From assembly GCF_002866825.1 (NCBI RefSeq), contig NZ_PKUS01000025.1, positions 24,042 through 88,041 of the forward strand: 64,000 nucleotides of DNA, in the 5' to 3' direction. Made by a program: the position numbers and the translations under genes. A model generated the notes under the pieces. That model was not told the origin of the DNA, did no database searches, and saw only the letters and a list, made by a program, of their open reading frames with translations. Positions 56,137-64,000 of the stretch are shown here, piece after piece. Position 1 is the first letter of the stretch. Each line of letters begins with the position of its first letter. The stretch comes from Pseudohalioglobus lutimaris (GTDB lineage: Bacteria > Pseudomonadota > Gammaproteobacteria > Pseudomonadales > Halieaceae).

Positions 56137-57120
56137 ATGAAAGCGATGATCTTTGAAGCCCTCGGTCGGCCGCTGGAGCTGCGCGATGTGCCGCAGCCAG
56201 AGGCGGGACCCGGGCAGTTACAGTTGCGGGTTACCGCTTGCGGCATCTGCCGTACTGACCTGCACGTGGTAGACGGTGACCTGCGCGAGCCGGTCCTGCC
56301 GCTGATTCCCGGTCACCAGATAGTGGGGGAGGTTACGGCGCTGGGCGAGGGAGTGGATGGCTTCGCCATTGGCGCGCGGGTAGGCGTGCCCTGGCTGGGC
56401 GGCAGCTGCGCCCAGTGCTGGTATTGTCGCCATGGTAAAGAAAATCTCTGCGATGAAGCGCGCTATACCGGCTACCAGATCAACGGCGGCTTCGCCGAGT
56501 ACACGGTGGCGGACGCCCGCTACTGTTTTCCCATTCCGCAGGGCTACACCGACATTCAGGCCGCGCCGCTACTCTGTGCCGGCCTGATCGGTTACCGCTC
56601 GTACAGGCTGGTGGAGCACTGCGCAACCATCGGTCTGTATGGCTTTGGCGCCGCCGCACATATCCTCATCCAGGTGGCACGGCATCGCGGCCAGCGCGTT
56701 TTTGCCTTCACCCGTGAGGGCGATACCGAGGCGCAGGCGTTTGCCCTGCAGTTGGGCGCAGCGTGGGCGGGCGACTCTACTATGGACGCTGCAGAGCCGC
56801 TGGAGGGCGCGATTATCTTTGCCCCGGCCGGCGAGCTGGTACCGCAGGCCCTGAGGGCGGTGCGTCGCGGCGGTCGGGTGGTCTGCGCCGGTATACACAT
56901 GTCTGATATACCCTCGTTTCCCTACGAGATCCTGTGGGGTGAGCGTGAAGTGGTCTCCGTGGCCAACCTTACCCGGCGCGACGGAGAGGAGTTCCTGCCG
57001 CTCGCGGCCAGTATCCCGATCGAGACTACCGTGCACCGCTATCCTCTGGAGCAGGCCAATGAGGCGCTGGACGACCTGCGCGAAGGGCGCTTCAGTGGAG
57101 CCGCAGTGCTGGTGCCCTGA
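56137..57120 (+). CDS. zinc-dependent alcohol dehydrogenase
   Basis: MDR-type dehydrogenase of 327 residues. Catalytic zinc ligands in CGICRTDLHVVDG and PGHQIVGEV, structural-zinc cysteines in CAQCWYCRHGKENLC, NAD(P) motif IGLYGFGAAAHI. ATG with GGGAGG about 6 nt upstream. It lies 43 nt after the pump but substrate and link are unclear. The NADP/NAD preference cannot be read reliably. Confidence 0.9.
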   Translation: MKAMIFEALGRPLELRDVPQPEAGPGQLQLRVTACGICRTDLHVVDGDLREPVLPLIPGHQIVGEVTALGEGVDGFAIGARVGVPWLGGSCAQCWYCRHGKENLCDEARYTGYQINGGFAEYTVADARYCFPIPQGYTDIQAAPLLCAGLIGYRSYRLVEHCATIGLYGFGAAAHILIQVARHRGQRVFAFTREGDTEAQAFALQLGAAWAGDSTMDAAEPLEGAIIFAPAGELVPQALRAVRRGGRVVCAGIHMSDIPSFPYEILWGEREVVSVANLTRRDGEEFLPLAASIPIETTVHRYPLEQANEALDDLREGRFSGAAVLVP

Positions 57121-57313
57121 CCACAAGCCACAGTCCCCGGGCCGGTATCGCCCTGCGCCGCGTTGATTCGCCGCGTCAATAGCCCGCAGCTGGGCCTTTC
57201 GCGCATCCTCCTTGTAAGCTTTGGTCAATTTCCGGCATTGCTGCGGTCATTGTTTCCGGGTGGGTGCACGGGCCATTATCTGGCCCCTGTTTTTACCGCT
57301 TGAAGGAGTTCCA

Positions 57314-58522
57314 ATGAGCAACAACGCATACATCTATGACGCCCTGCGCACCCCGCGCAGCAAGGGCAAGGCGGGTGGCAGCCTGTACGAAGTGAAGCCC
57401 GTGGACCTGGGCGCAGGCCTGTTGCGGGAGCTGCAAAGCCGCCACAACCTGGATACCTCCTACGTGGATGACGTGATCATGGGTTGCGTGACCCCGGTAG
57501 GCGAGCAGGGCTCTGACGTCGCCAAGATGATTGTGCAGAACGCGGATTGGGACGAGTCAGTTGCCGGCGTGCAGCTTGATCGCTTCTGTGCTTCCGGCCT
57601 GGAGGCGGTGAACAGCGCCGCGGCCAAGGTGGCTTCCGGCTGGCATCAACTCATTGTTGCTGGCGGCGTGGAATGTATGTCCCGTGTGCCCATGGGTTCC
57701 AACGGTGGTGCCATGGGTGGCGATGCGGCCTTCAGCATGAAGACCAGGTTTGTGCCCCAGGGCATAGGCGCTGACACCATCGCCACGATCGAGGGCTGGA
57801 GCCGTGAAGATGTTGACGCCTATGCCATGGAGTCGCAAAAGCGCGCTGCGCACGCCCGCGACAGCGGTTATTTCGACCGCTCCGTGGTGCCGGTGAAGGA
57901 TCTCAACGGCCAGGTGGTTCTGGAAAAGGACGATTTCATCAAACCCAACACCACCATGGAGGCCCTTGCCGGCCTGCGCGCTTCTTTCGAAATGATGGGT
58001 GGTATGGGTTTTGACGATATGGTGCTGTCCAAGTACAGCGATCTTGAAAAAATCAACCACGTGCACACGCCGGGCAACTCATCCGGCATCGTCGACGGCT
58101 CCGCTGCCGTGCTGATCGGCTCCGAGCAGGCGGGCAAGGACCTGGGTTTGACCCCACGCGGTCGTATCGTTGCCACCTCGGTGCTGTCTACCGACCCGAT
58201 TATCATGCTGACCGGCCCCGGCCCTGCCGCCGAGAAGTGCCTGAAAGTCGCGGGCCTGAACAAGTCGGACATCGACCTGTGGGAGATCAACGAGGCGTTC
58301 GCCTCGGTGGCCATGCGCTACATGAAAGACCTGGGTGTTGAGCACGACATAACTAACGTTAACGGCGGCGCGATTGCCATGGGTCACCCGCTGGGTGCCA
58401 CCGGCGCGATGCTGGTCAGCACCATGCTGGACGAACTGGAACGTCGCAAGCTGAAGCGCGCCATGCTGTCACTGTGTGTGGGCGGCGGCATGGGCATCTC
58501 CACCATCATCGAGCGCGTTTAA
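57314..58522 (+). CDS. acetyl-CoA acyltransferase (thiolase)
   Basis: Thiolase of 402 residues for the last step of beta-oxidation or acetoacetyl-CoA chemistry. Nucleophile Cys in [13 protein letters not shown], His in [18 protein letters not shown], second Cys in [13 protein letters not shown]. The ATG at 57314 follows GAAGGAG at good spacing. It is cotranscribed with the multifunctional enzyme 30 nt downstream, so a fatty-acid degradation pair, with the thiolase unusually first. Confidence 0.92.
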   Translation: MSNNAYIYDALRTPRSKGKAGGSLYEVKPVDLGAGLLRELQSRHNLDTSYVDDVIMGCVTPVGEQGSDVAKMIVQNADWDESVAGVQLDRFCASGLEAVNSAAAKVASGWHQLIVAGGVECMSRVPMGSNGGAMGGDAAFSMKTRFVPQGIGADTIATIEGWSREDVDAYAMESQKRAAHARDSGYFDRSVVPVKDLNGQVVLEKDDFIKPNTTMEALAGLRASFEMMGGMGFDDMVLSKYSDLEKINHVHTPGNSSGIVDGSAAVLIGSEQAGKDLGLTPRGRIVATSVLSTDPIIMLTGPGPAAEKCLKVAGLNKSDIDLWEINEAFASVAMRYMKDLGVEHDITNVNGGAIAMGHPLGATGAMLVSTMLDELERRKLKRAMLSLCVGGGMGISTIIERV

Positions 58523-58552
58523 AGCGGCAGCACAGAATTAAGGAACCAGAAT

Positions 58553-60700
58553 ATGAGTGGATTTAATTACGACAAAGACGCAGACGGCATTGTCACCGTC
58601 ACCATGGACATGGACGGTCCGGTGAACTCCATGAACGAGGAGTACCGCGAATGCATGGCCCAGACCGTGCAAAAACTGCAGCAGGAAGAAGGCCTGACCG
58701 GCGTGGTACTGGCCTCTGCCAAAAAAGTCTTCTTCGCCGGCGGTAACCTGCATGAATTACTGGCCACTACCGAGGAAGATATTCCCGGTTTTATGGAGAT
58801 AATGCACCGCACCAAGGGCGAATTGCGTGCACTGGAGAAATTGCCGGTGCCGGTAGTCGCCGCGATCAATGGTGCCGCCCTGGGCGGAGGCTTTGAAATT
58901 TGCCTGTCCTGTAATCACCGCATTGCCTGGAACGATCGTAGCGTGCAGTTGGGCCTGCCTGAAGTATCGCTGGGCCTGCTTCCCGGCGGTGGGGGCGTAG
59001 TGCGTATGGTCAACCTGTTGGGCCTGCAGACAGCATTACCCTACCTGCTTGAAGGTACGCGGGTGACACCCGAAAAAGCACTGGCGGCCGGCATGATCCA
59101 CGAGACTGTGGACACCGCGGAGGAACTGGTACCCCGAGCCAAGGCCTGGATCCTGGAGAACAAGGACAACGAAGCCGCTGCTGTGCAACCCTGGGATGTA
59201 AAAGGCTTCAAGATTCCCGGTGGCAGTGCGTCGCATCCTGCCAACGCGCAGTTGATTTCTGTGGCTCCGGCCATGCTCTACCAGAAAACCCGTGACCTGC
59301 TGCCGGCCCCGACGAAGATACTCGACTGTGCCATCGAAGCGGCGCGCCTCGATTTGGACACCGCCCTGGTGGTCGAGTCCCGTGGGCTGGCCCACCTGGT
59401 GGTCACACCACAAGCCAAGAACCAGATCAGTACCTTTTTCTTCGGTATGAACAAGGTTAACGGTGGCGCCAGCCGCCCGCAGGACGTTGAGCCGCAGCAG
59501 ACGAAGAAGGTCGGCATTCTCGGCGCCGGCATGATGGGGCAGGGTATAGCCTACGTGTCGGCGATGGCCGGTATCGAAGTCGTGCTCAAGGACATCAGCC
59601 AGGAAGCGGCTGACAAGGGCAAGGCCTACAGTGAAAAGTTGCTGGCCAAGCGTGTGGAACGTGGGCGCATGGACCAGGCGAAGATGGACGGCATTCTTGG
59701 CCTGATCAAGCCCACCGCCGACGCGGCAGACCTGCAGGGTTGTGACCTGGTGATTGAGGCTGTGTTCGAGAACATGGAACTGAAGCACCAGATCACCAAA
59801 GAGATGCAGGGCTATATGGCCGAGGGCGGTATCTGGGGTTCGAATACCTCCACCTTGCCGATCACGCAATTGGCCGAGGCCGCAGACAATCCTGAGAACT
59901 TCATCGGTATCCATTTCTTCTCGCCGGTGGACAAAATGCCTCTTGTGGAGATTATCTGTGGTGAACAGACATCGGATGTGGCACTGGCGAAAGCCTTCGA
60001 CTATACCCGCCAGATTCGCAAGACGCCTATAGTGGTAAACGACTCCCTGGGCTTCTTCACCTCCAGGACCTTCGGTACTTACCTGGACGAGGGTATGCAA
60101 CTGCTCAACGAGGGTGTACACCCGGCGGAAATCGATAACCTCGGCAAGGGTATTGGTATGCCGGTAGGTCCGCTACAGGTGCACGACGAGGTGAGCCTGG
60201 AACTGACCAAGAAGGCTGGCGCAACACATGCAGAGCTGGGTGTGCTTGACCAATGGGGCGACGGCAGCGTGGGTCGCGGCATCATCGCCACGATGGTAGA
60301 TGAACATCACCGCGGCGGGCGTTTCCATGGCGGTGGTTTCTATGACTATGCCGAGGATGGCTCGCGCAGCATCTGGCCACAGCTGCTGGACCTGTACTAC
60401 AAGCCCGAGGTCGATGTGCCCCAACGGGACATCAAGGACCGCTTGCTGTTTCGGCAGGTGATCGAGGCTTTGCGGTGCCTGGAAGGAGGTGTGTTGCGCA
60501 GCGTCCAGGATGGCAACATCGGTTCGATCATGGGTATCGGTGCGCCGGTGTGGACGGGTGGTTTCATCCAGTTCGTTAACACCTACGGCTTACAGCGCTT
60601 CATAGATCGCTGCGACGAACTGGCGACGACTTATGGTGAGCGCTTCAAGGCGCCGGCTATCGTTGGTGAGAAGCTGGCCGCAGGCGCGCAGTTCGACTAA
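58553..60700 (+). CDS. multifunctional 3-hydroxyacyl-CoA dehydrogenase/enoyl-CoA hydratase
   Basis: FadB/FadJ-like beta-oxidation enzyme of 715 residues. N-terminal crotonase domain: FFAGGNLHELL, NGAALGGGFEICLSC and LGLPEVSLGLLPGGGGVVR. Dehydrogenase part from about residue 310: GILGAGMMGQGIAY and HFFSPVDKMPLVEII with catalytic His/Glu. Two C-terminal HAD domains follow. It hydrates enoyl-CoA and oxidises 3-hydroxyacyl-CoA. ATG with AAGGAACC upstream; partner thiolase just upstream. Confidence 0.93.
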   Translation: MSGFNYDKDADGIVTVTMDMDGPVNSMNEEYRECMAQTVQKLQQEEGLTGVVLASAKKVFFAGGNLHELLATTEEDIPGFMEIMHRTKGELRALEKLPVPVVAAINGAALGGGFEICLSCNHRIAWNDRSVQLGLPEVSLGLLPGGGGVVRMVNLLGLQTALPYLLEGTRVTPEKALAAGMIHETVDTAEELVPRAKAWILENKDNEAAAVQPWDVKGFKIPGGSASHPANAQLISVAPAMLYQKTRDLLPAPTKILDCAIEAARLDLDTALVVESRGLAHLVVTPQAKNQISTFFFGMNKVNGGASRPQDVEPQQTKKVGILGAGMMGQGIAYVSAMAGIEVVLKDISQEAADKGKAYSEKLLAKRVERGRMDQAKMDGILGLIKPTADAADLQGCDLVIEAVFENMELKHQITKEMQGYMAEGGIWGSNTSTLPITQLAEAADNPENFIGIHFFSPVDKMPLVEIICGEQTSDVALAKAFDYTRQIRKTPIVVNDSLGFFTSRTFGTYLDEGMQLLNEGVHPAEIDNLGKGIGMPVGPLQVHDEVSLELTKKAGATHAELGVLDQWGDGSVGRGIIATMVDEHHRGGRFHGGGFYDYAEDGSRSIWPQLLDLYYKPEVDVPQRDIKDRLLFRQVIEALRCLEGGVLRSVQDGNIGSIMGIGAPVWTGGFIQFVNTYGLQRFIDRCDELATTYGERFKAPAIVGEKLAAGAQFD

Positions 60701-60711
60701 CCCTCACCCGC

Positions 60712-60735
60712 GCGGAGGTGGGAAACCACCTCCGC
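60712..60735. other. perfect 10-bp hairpin with GAAA tetraloop between convergent genes
   Basis: GCGGAGGTGG (60712-60721), loop GAAA, CCACCTCCGC (60726-60735). No T-tract on either side, so it is not a textbook terminator, but its place between two convergent stops suggests transcript-end protection or bidirectional termination. Confidence 0.6.
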
Positions 60736-60778
60736 TCTGGCGGCGAGTCAGAGAGCCTGTCGCGCCTTGGCTATGGCA

Positions 60779-61801
60779 TCATTCCTCGGTGTTGGGTCCG
60801 TAAAGGCCCACGCCCAATTCACCTGCGATGTGACTGATCGCCATTAATCCGCGTACGCTGTTTCCCGCCGGGTTCAGCGGTGGTGAGAAGGTGGCAATTG
60901 CAAACTTACCCGGTACCACCGCGACAATGCCACCGCCCACGCCTGTCTTGGCAGGCAGACCGGCGCGGTACATCCATTCGCCGGACTCATCGTAGAAGCC
61001 TGCGCTCGCCATGATCGCCAGTAGCTCGGGTACGTCTTCCTTGTCCAGTACCTTCTTGCCGGTCACCGGGTTGACGCCTTCATTTGCCAGGGTGGCGCCC
61101 ATCATGCCCAGGTCCCGGGTGTTAATGCCAATGGAGCACTGACGGGTATACACGCGCAGGGCCTCTTCCGGGTCACTGTAAAGGCGTTCGTAGTTATACA
61201 GCAGGTTGGCGATGCCGCGATTGCTCCAGGCGCTTTCATACTCAGAGGTATAGACTTCTTTGAGTACCTTCAGGTCGCGCCCCGCGTAGGCCTCGATATT
61301 GTTCAGTACCTTGTTCCAGCGCTCCTTCTCGGATTTTGCCTCCACCAGGCTCACGGCGGCGATGGCGCCCGCATTTACCAGCGGATTAACCGAACGCTCC
61401 GGGTATATTTCCAGGGCCATTTTCGAGTTGAAGGGCAGGCCGGTGGGCTCCACGCCGATTTTCTCGCGCAGCACCCTGGGGCCCTGTTCGGCCATGATCA
61501 GCGAAGCGGTGAATGGCTTCGATACTGACTGAATCGAAAACTCATAGTCCATTTCCCCGGCTGAGAACACCTTGCCCTCGCGGGTGACAATCACCACGCC
61601 GAACATCTCACTGGGTACAGTGGCCAGAATGGGAATATAGTCCGCGTTGGCGCCTTCATCCACGCCTTTGAATTTAGCGTAGGCCTCGTCGACTACTCGT
61701 TGGTAGTCGGCGTCTGCAATGGGTGCAGCCTGTGCAGCACCGGCGCCCAATAGTGCAGAGCAAAGCAGGGCGGTAACGGCTTGCCGGATCTTCGTTGGCA
61801 T
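60779..61801 (-). CDS. glsA: secreted glutaminase A
   Basis: Serine-dependent beta-lactamase-fold glutaminase of 340 residues converting glutamine to glutamate and ammonia. Active-site SxxK at S92-K95 (SIQSVSKPFTASLI), then VNPLVNAGAIAAV, ESAWSNRGIANLLYNY and AGLPAKTGVGGGIVAVVPGKFAI. A leader (ALLCSALLGAGAAQA) is added compared with the usual cytosolic enzymes of about 308 residues. The ATG at 61801 with GGAGAA upstream is chosen; the open frame to 62227 is long but spurious. Confidence 0.9.
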   Translation of the reverse strand: MPTKIRQAVTALLCSALLGAGAAQAAPIADADYQRVVDEAYAKFKGVDEGANADYIPILATVPSEMFGVVIVTREGKVFSAGEMDYEFSIQSVSKPFTASLIMAEQGPRVLREKIGVEPTGLPFNSKMALEIYPERSVNPLVNAGAIAAVSLVEAKSEKERWNKVLNNIEAYAGRDLKVLKEVYTSEYESAWSNRGIANLLYNYERLYSDPEEALRVYTRQCSIGINTRDLGMMGATLANEGVNPVTGKKVLDKEDVPELLAIMASAGFYDESGEWMYRAGLPAKTGVGGGIVAVVPGKFAIATFSPPLNPAGNSVRGLMAISHIAGELGVGLYGPNTEE

Positions 61802-62036
61802 ATCGGTGGTTCTCCATTTCCAGGGGGGGTTGTTGGCTCTAGTGTAGCCCACCCTGCGAGAATGGTCAGGTACCGAATCGGGGGGCAGGAGAAAGCGATC
61901 TATCGGGAGCGCTCCCCGTGGTCCGTTGAGCATGGAGAGTTGATATAACTTGAACGAATGTCTTGTTATGCCGTTGAGTGATTGGACATCCCATTGATGT
62001 TGGCAGACACTGCCGTTAATCAACGTCAAAAATAAC

Positions 62037-62052
62037 GCCTCCAGCCGGAGGC
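62037..62052 (+). promoter_or_regulatory. hairpin over ribosome-binding site
   Basis: GCCTCC (62037-62042) pairs with GGAGGC (62047-62052) over an AGCC loop. The 3' arm contains the GGAGG that could act as ribosome site for the ATG at 62055, so translation could be controlled by opening the hairpin. Confidence 0.4.
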
Positions 62053-62069
62053 ATATGCCAGAGGCAATC

Positions 62070-62801
62070 ATGAGATCTTTACCCACTGCACTTTTACTCG
62101 TTCTGGGCCTGGCCTCCGCCACCAGCCTGGCAGCACCGACGGCCCAGATAAAGGGCGGACAATCTTCCATAATCCCCTCTGCAGAAGTGATAGATGCCCT
62201 GGGTGGTTGCGTGCTTGAGCGAGTCAAACCTGGAACGGTAAAACCCGATGACGATCGTTTGCGCTTCCCGGTTGCAGGTGGCGCTCTGGATCTGGAGGGA
62301 CTGGTCGGGGAAATCGATCACAAGGGCGGTATAAACCTGTCCTGCTTTGAGCAAGCCAAGGTTGTGTCACTGCAAAACTTCAGAGTAGAGACGGTCAGGA
62401 ATGATGTCCTGGTTGAGCCCGTAGATGGGTCATCCGAGGCAGAAACAGCAACAGTGATCACCGCTCTTGCGGGAGTGGATGGCAACTTGACCGGTCGTAT
62501 CGATTTGTTTGTTCCTGCTGGCGCTGACCTGGAGGTTATTGTCGCTGGCAGTCGTGTTCAGTTGCGCAAAGCCAACCTGATGCTTACCGAAGAAGCGGCA
62601 ACGTTTCTTACTGAGGAACTGGGGATAGCTACACTGGTTGAAGGAATGGTATTCGGCGAGTCTTTTACCCGGCTGAATCTGAGGCTGGAGAAAGAGAACG
62701 ATTCCGGGGAGAAATCAAACAACGGCAAAGCCAAGGGAAAGAATAAAGATCCCAATGACGCGGATGCTGACGAAGAGGAAGATGTGGGCAATGGGGATTG
62801 A
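62070..62801 (+). CDS. secreted protein of unknown function
   Basis: Protein of 243 residues with a leader (MRSLPTALLLVLGLASATSLA) and a beta-rich body. GGQSSIIPSAEVIDALGG, FPVAGGALDLEGLVGEIDHKGGINLSC and LEVIVAGSRVQLRKANLMLTEE resemble a widespread type of secreted immunoglobulin-like protein, without an assigned function. The tail (about 205-243) is lysine/asparagine then aspartate/glutamate rich (ADADEEEDVGNGD). The ATG at 62055 is an alternative start, 5 residues longer. The IS element begins about 30 nt after the stop, so it may be transcriptionally isolated. Family not recognised. Confidence 0.5.
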   Translation: MRSLPTALLLVLGLASATSLAAPTAQIKGGQSSIIPSAEVIDALGGCVLERVKPGTVKPDDDRLRFPVAGGALDLEGLVGEIDHKGGINLSCFEQAKVVSLQNFRVETVRNDVLVEPVDGSSEAETATVITALAGVDGNLTGRIDLFVPAGADLEVIVAGSRVQLRKANLMLTEEAATFLTEELGIATLVEGMVFGESFTRLNLRLEKENDSGEKSNNGKAKGKNKDPNDADADEEEDVGNGD

Positions 62802-62831
62802 TATGCAAGAGCCGTAAAGTCGGTCACTCCT

Positions 62832-62856
62832 GGGGAGTGTTCAGAATTCTGTGTCA
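62832..62856 (+). repeat. candidate terminal inverted repeat of the IS256-family element
   Basis: GGGAGTGTTCAGAATTCTGT with following GTCAC has the form of IS256-family ends. The matching left repeat is outside the window. Confidence 0.55.
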
Positions 62857-62881
62857 CAGTAATTCCTCGTTAGTCATCTGA

Positions 62882-64000
62882 TCACAGATCCCGCACGGCG
62901 TCGAGTCGGCCTTCGAAGAAGATGGCCAACTGGGACAGCGTGATATTCCAGCTCTGAATCGGCATCGTCCATTTCTTGCTGGCATTTTGAACGCCCAGGT
63001 AAAGCAGTTTCAATAGGCTGTCCTCGTTCGGGAAGCCGCCTTTCGTCTTGGTCAGTTTCCGGAACTGGCGATGCACAGCCTCAATGGAATTCGTCGTGTA
63101 GATCACCCGGCGGATATCCGGGGGATACTTGAAGTAGGCGGACAGATTGTCCCACTTCGTGCGCCAGGATTTGATCACGATGGGATAGAGATCGCCCCAG
63201 CGGGATTCCAGTTCATCCAGGGCCTGCTCCGCAGCGTCTTTAGTGGTGGCCCGGTAAACCCGCTTCAAATCGACCATGAACGCTTTCTGGTTCTTTGAGG
63301 CCACATACTTCAGCGAGTTGCGGACCTGGTGGACAATGCAGAGCTGCACTTCGGTGTCCGGGTAAATCGTGGCGATGGCTTCCGGGAAGCCGGTCAGGCC
63401 ATCCACGCTGGCGATCAGTATGTCTCCTACGCCGCGGTTTTTGAGATCGGTCAGCACCGAGAGCCAGAAATTGGCGCCCTCGCTCTCCGACAGGTACAGG
63501 CCGAGAATTTCCTTTTTGCCCTCCAGATTGACGGCCAGAACCGTGTACACCGCTTTGCTCTGGTAGCGCCCGTTGTCCTTGACCTTGTAGTGGATCGCAT
63601 CGAGCCAGACGAAGGGGTACAGAGTCTCCAGGGGGCGCTGCTGCCACTCCCTGACCTCGGCTATGATCTTGTCGGTAATCGCGCTCAGCGCCGCTGTAGA
63701 GACCTTGATGCCGTACAGATCTTCGACCTGGGTGGCGATATCCCGGTAGCTCATGCCCAGACCGTACATGGACAGGATCTTCGCTTCGATCTCGTCATTG
63801 ACCGAGGTTTGGTGCTTCTTGATCAGTTGCGGCTCGAAGCTCCCGGCCCGGTCGCGGGGTGTCTCAAGATCGAAGGGGCCGGCAGTACTTTTTACCGTTT
63901 TCTTTGTCTTGCCGTTTTTGCGGTTGGGGACGACGTCTTCAGCCAGATGGGAATCCAGCTCCGCCTCCAGGGCCGCCTCGGTGAGTTTCTTGATCAGCGG
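62882..64000 (-). CDS. IS256-family transposase, 5' end outside window
   Basis: DDE transposase of the Mutator-like IS256 family, 372 residues visible and open to the right edge. Catalytic acids: first Asp in FVWLDAIHYKVKD, second in ASVDGLTGFPEAI, Glu in TTNSIEAVHRQFRK. The first in-window residues (PLIKKLTEAALEAELDSHLA) match the transposase N-terminal region, so only a short part is missing. No frameshift or stop is seen, so it looks intact. Confidence 0.93.
   Translation of the reverse strand, partial: PLIKKLTEAALEAELDSHLAEDVVPNRKNGKTKKTVKSTAGPFDLETPRDRAGSFEPQLIKKHQTSVNDEIEAKILSMYGLGMSYRDIATQVEDLYGIKVSTAALSAITDKIIAEVREWQQRPLETLYPFVWLDAIHYKVKDNGRYQSKAVYTVLAVNLEGKKEILGLYLSESEGANFWLSVLTDLKNRGVGDILIASVDGLTGFPEAIATIYPDTEVQLCIVHQVRNSLKYVASKNQKAFMVDLKRVYRATTKDAAEQALDELESRWGDLYPIVIKSWRTKWDNLSAYFKYPPDIRRVIYTTNSIEAVHRQFRKLTKTKGGFPNEDSLLKLLYLGVQNASKKWTMPIQSWNITLSQLAIFFEGRLDAVRDL

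Larger units (their letters stand above)
62832..64000 (-). mobile_element. IS256-family insertion sequence, partial (extends beyond window)
   Basis: The transposase gene and its right-hand end are in the window; the left end lies outside. The sequence GGGGAGTGTTCAGAATTCTG, continuing to about 62856, resembles IS256-type terminal inverted repeats and sits 26 nt outside the transposase stop. The exact boundary and target duplication cannot be fixed without the other end. Confidence 0.75.

Noticed and set aside
59036..60121. Minus-strand open frame of 361 residues within the beta-oxidation gene
   Set aside because: Antisense to a complete FadB/FadJ-like protein; high-GC codon-bias artefact.
62055..62069. 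ATG at 62055 as start of the secreted protein
   Set aside because: Only 3 nt from GGAGG, which is too close; AGAGG before 62070 fits better, but the matter is open.
61802..62227. N-terminal extension of the glutaminase frame
   Set aside because: The region lacks conserved residues, overlaps the divergent gene, and a ribosome site plus leader begins at 61801.

Overview
The window reads as chromosome of a free-living, probably marine, aerobic gammaproteobacterium. The basis is moderately high GC, dense operons with ATGA/GTGA overlaps, a split B12-dependent ribonucleotide reductase (nrdJab) with NrdR boxes, an Mrp-type antiporter subunit, an RND pump, fatty-acid oxidation genes and many secreted or outer-membrane proteins. 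The gene mix recalls Halieaceae/Cellvibrionales, but that placement is inference. No tRNA, rRNA, CRISPR array or phage was seen.

Layout. 1-4.5 kb: the 3' part of an MrpD-like antiporter subunit, then a minus-strand pair of a TPR protein with a winged-helix-like N-terminus and an MFS permease. 4.6-15.9 kb: a tightly packed eight-gene plus-strand cluster encoding a secreted ureohydrolase, a membrane-anchored parvulin-like protein, a HupE/UreJ-type membrane protein, a porin-like barrel, a secreted DUF3604 (PHP-like) protein, a second outer-membrane protein, an AsmA protein and a membrane-anchored TAXI-type binding protein without TRAP permease. Almost every product is sent to the envelope, and this is the best candidate for an undescribed system. 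16-26 kb: DUF1295 protein, flavocytochrome-c type pair (fccAB-like), aldo/keto reductase, AGCS symporter with an NTF2-like protein, secreted molybdenum hydroxylase pair (iorAB-like), old yellow enzyme homologue and rhodanese.

26-35 kb: a PyrD/PyrK-like fusion with a dihydropyrimidine-dehydrogenase-like active site, YegP, SelO, an N-acyl-D-amino-acid deacylase-like amidohydrolase, and a korA-korB-ferritin-like operon. 35-46 kb: a small orphan ORF, a DUF3047/NTF2-like pair, a four-gene DUF1538-DUF1538-PII-CBS operon (probable regulated transporter), an outer-membrane barrel, a second AsmA protein, avtA, and a YbjQ-YbjQ-M48 operon.

46-64 kb: nrdJa/nrdJb with two NrdR boxes, a good sigma70 promoter and a strong terminator; a PLD lipoprotein; an NTF2-like protein; an RND adaptor and permease; alcohol dehydrogenase; a thiolase plus multifunctional beta-oxidation enzyme pair; a secreted glutaminase; an orphan secreted protein; and an IS256-family element running off the right edge.
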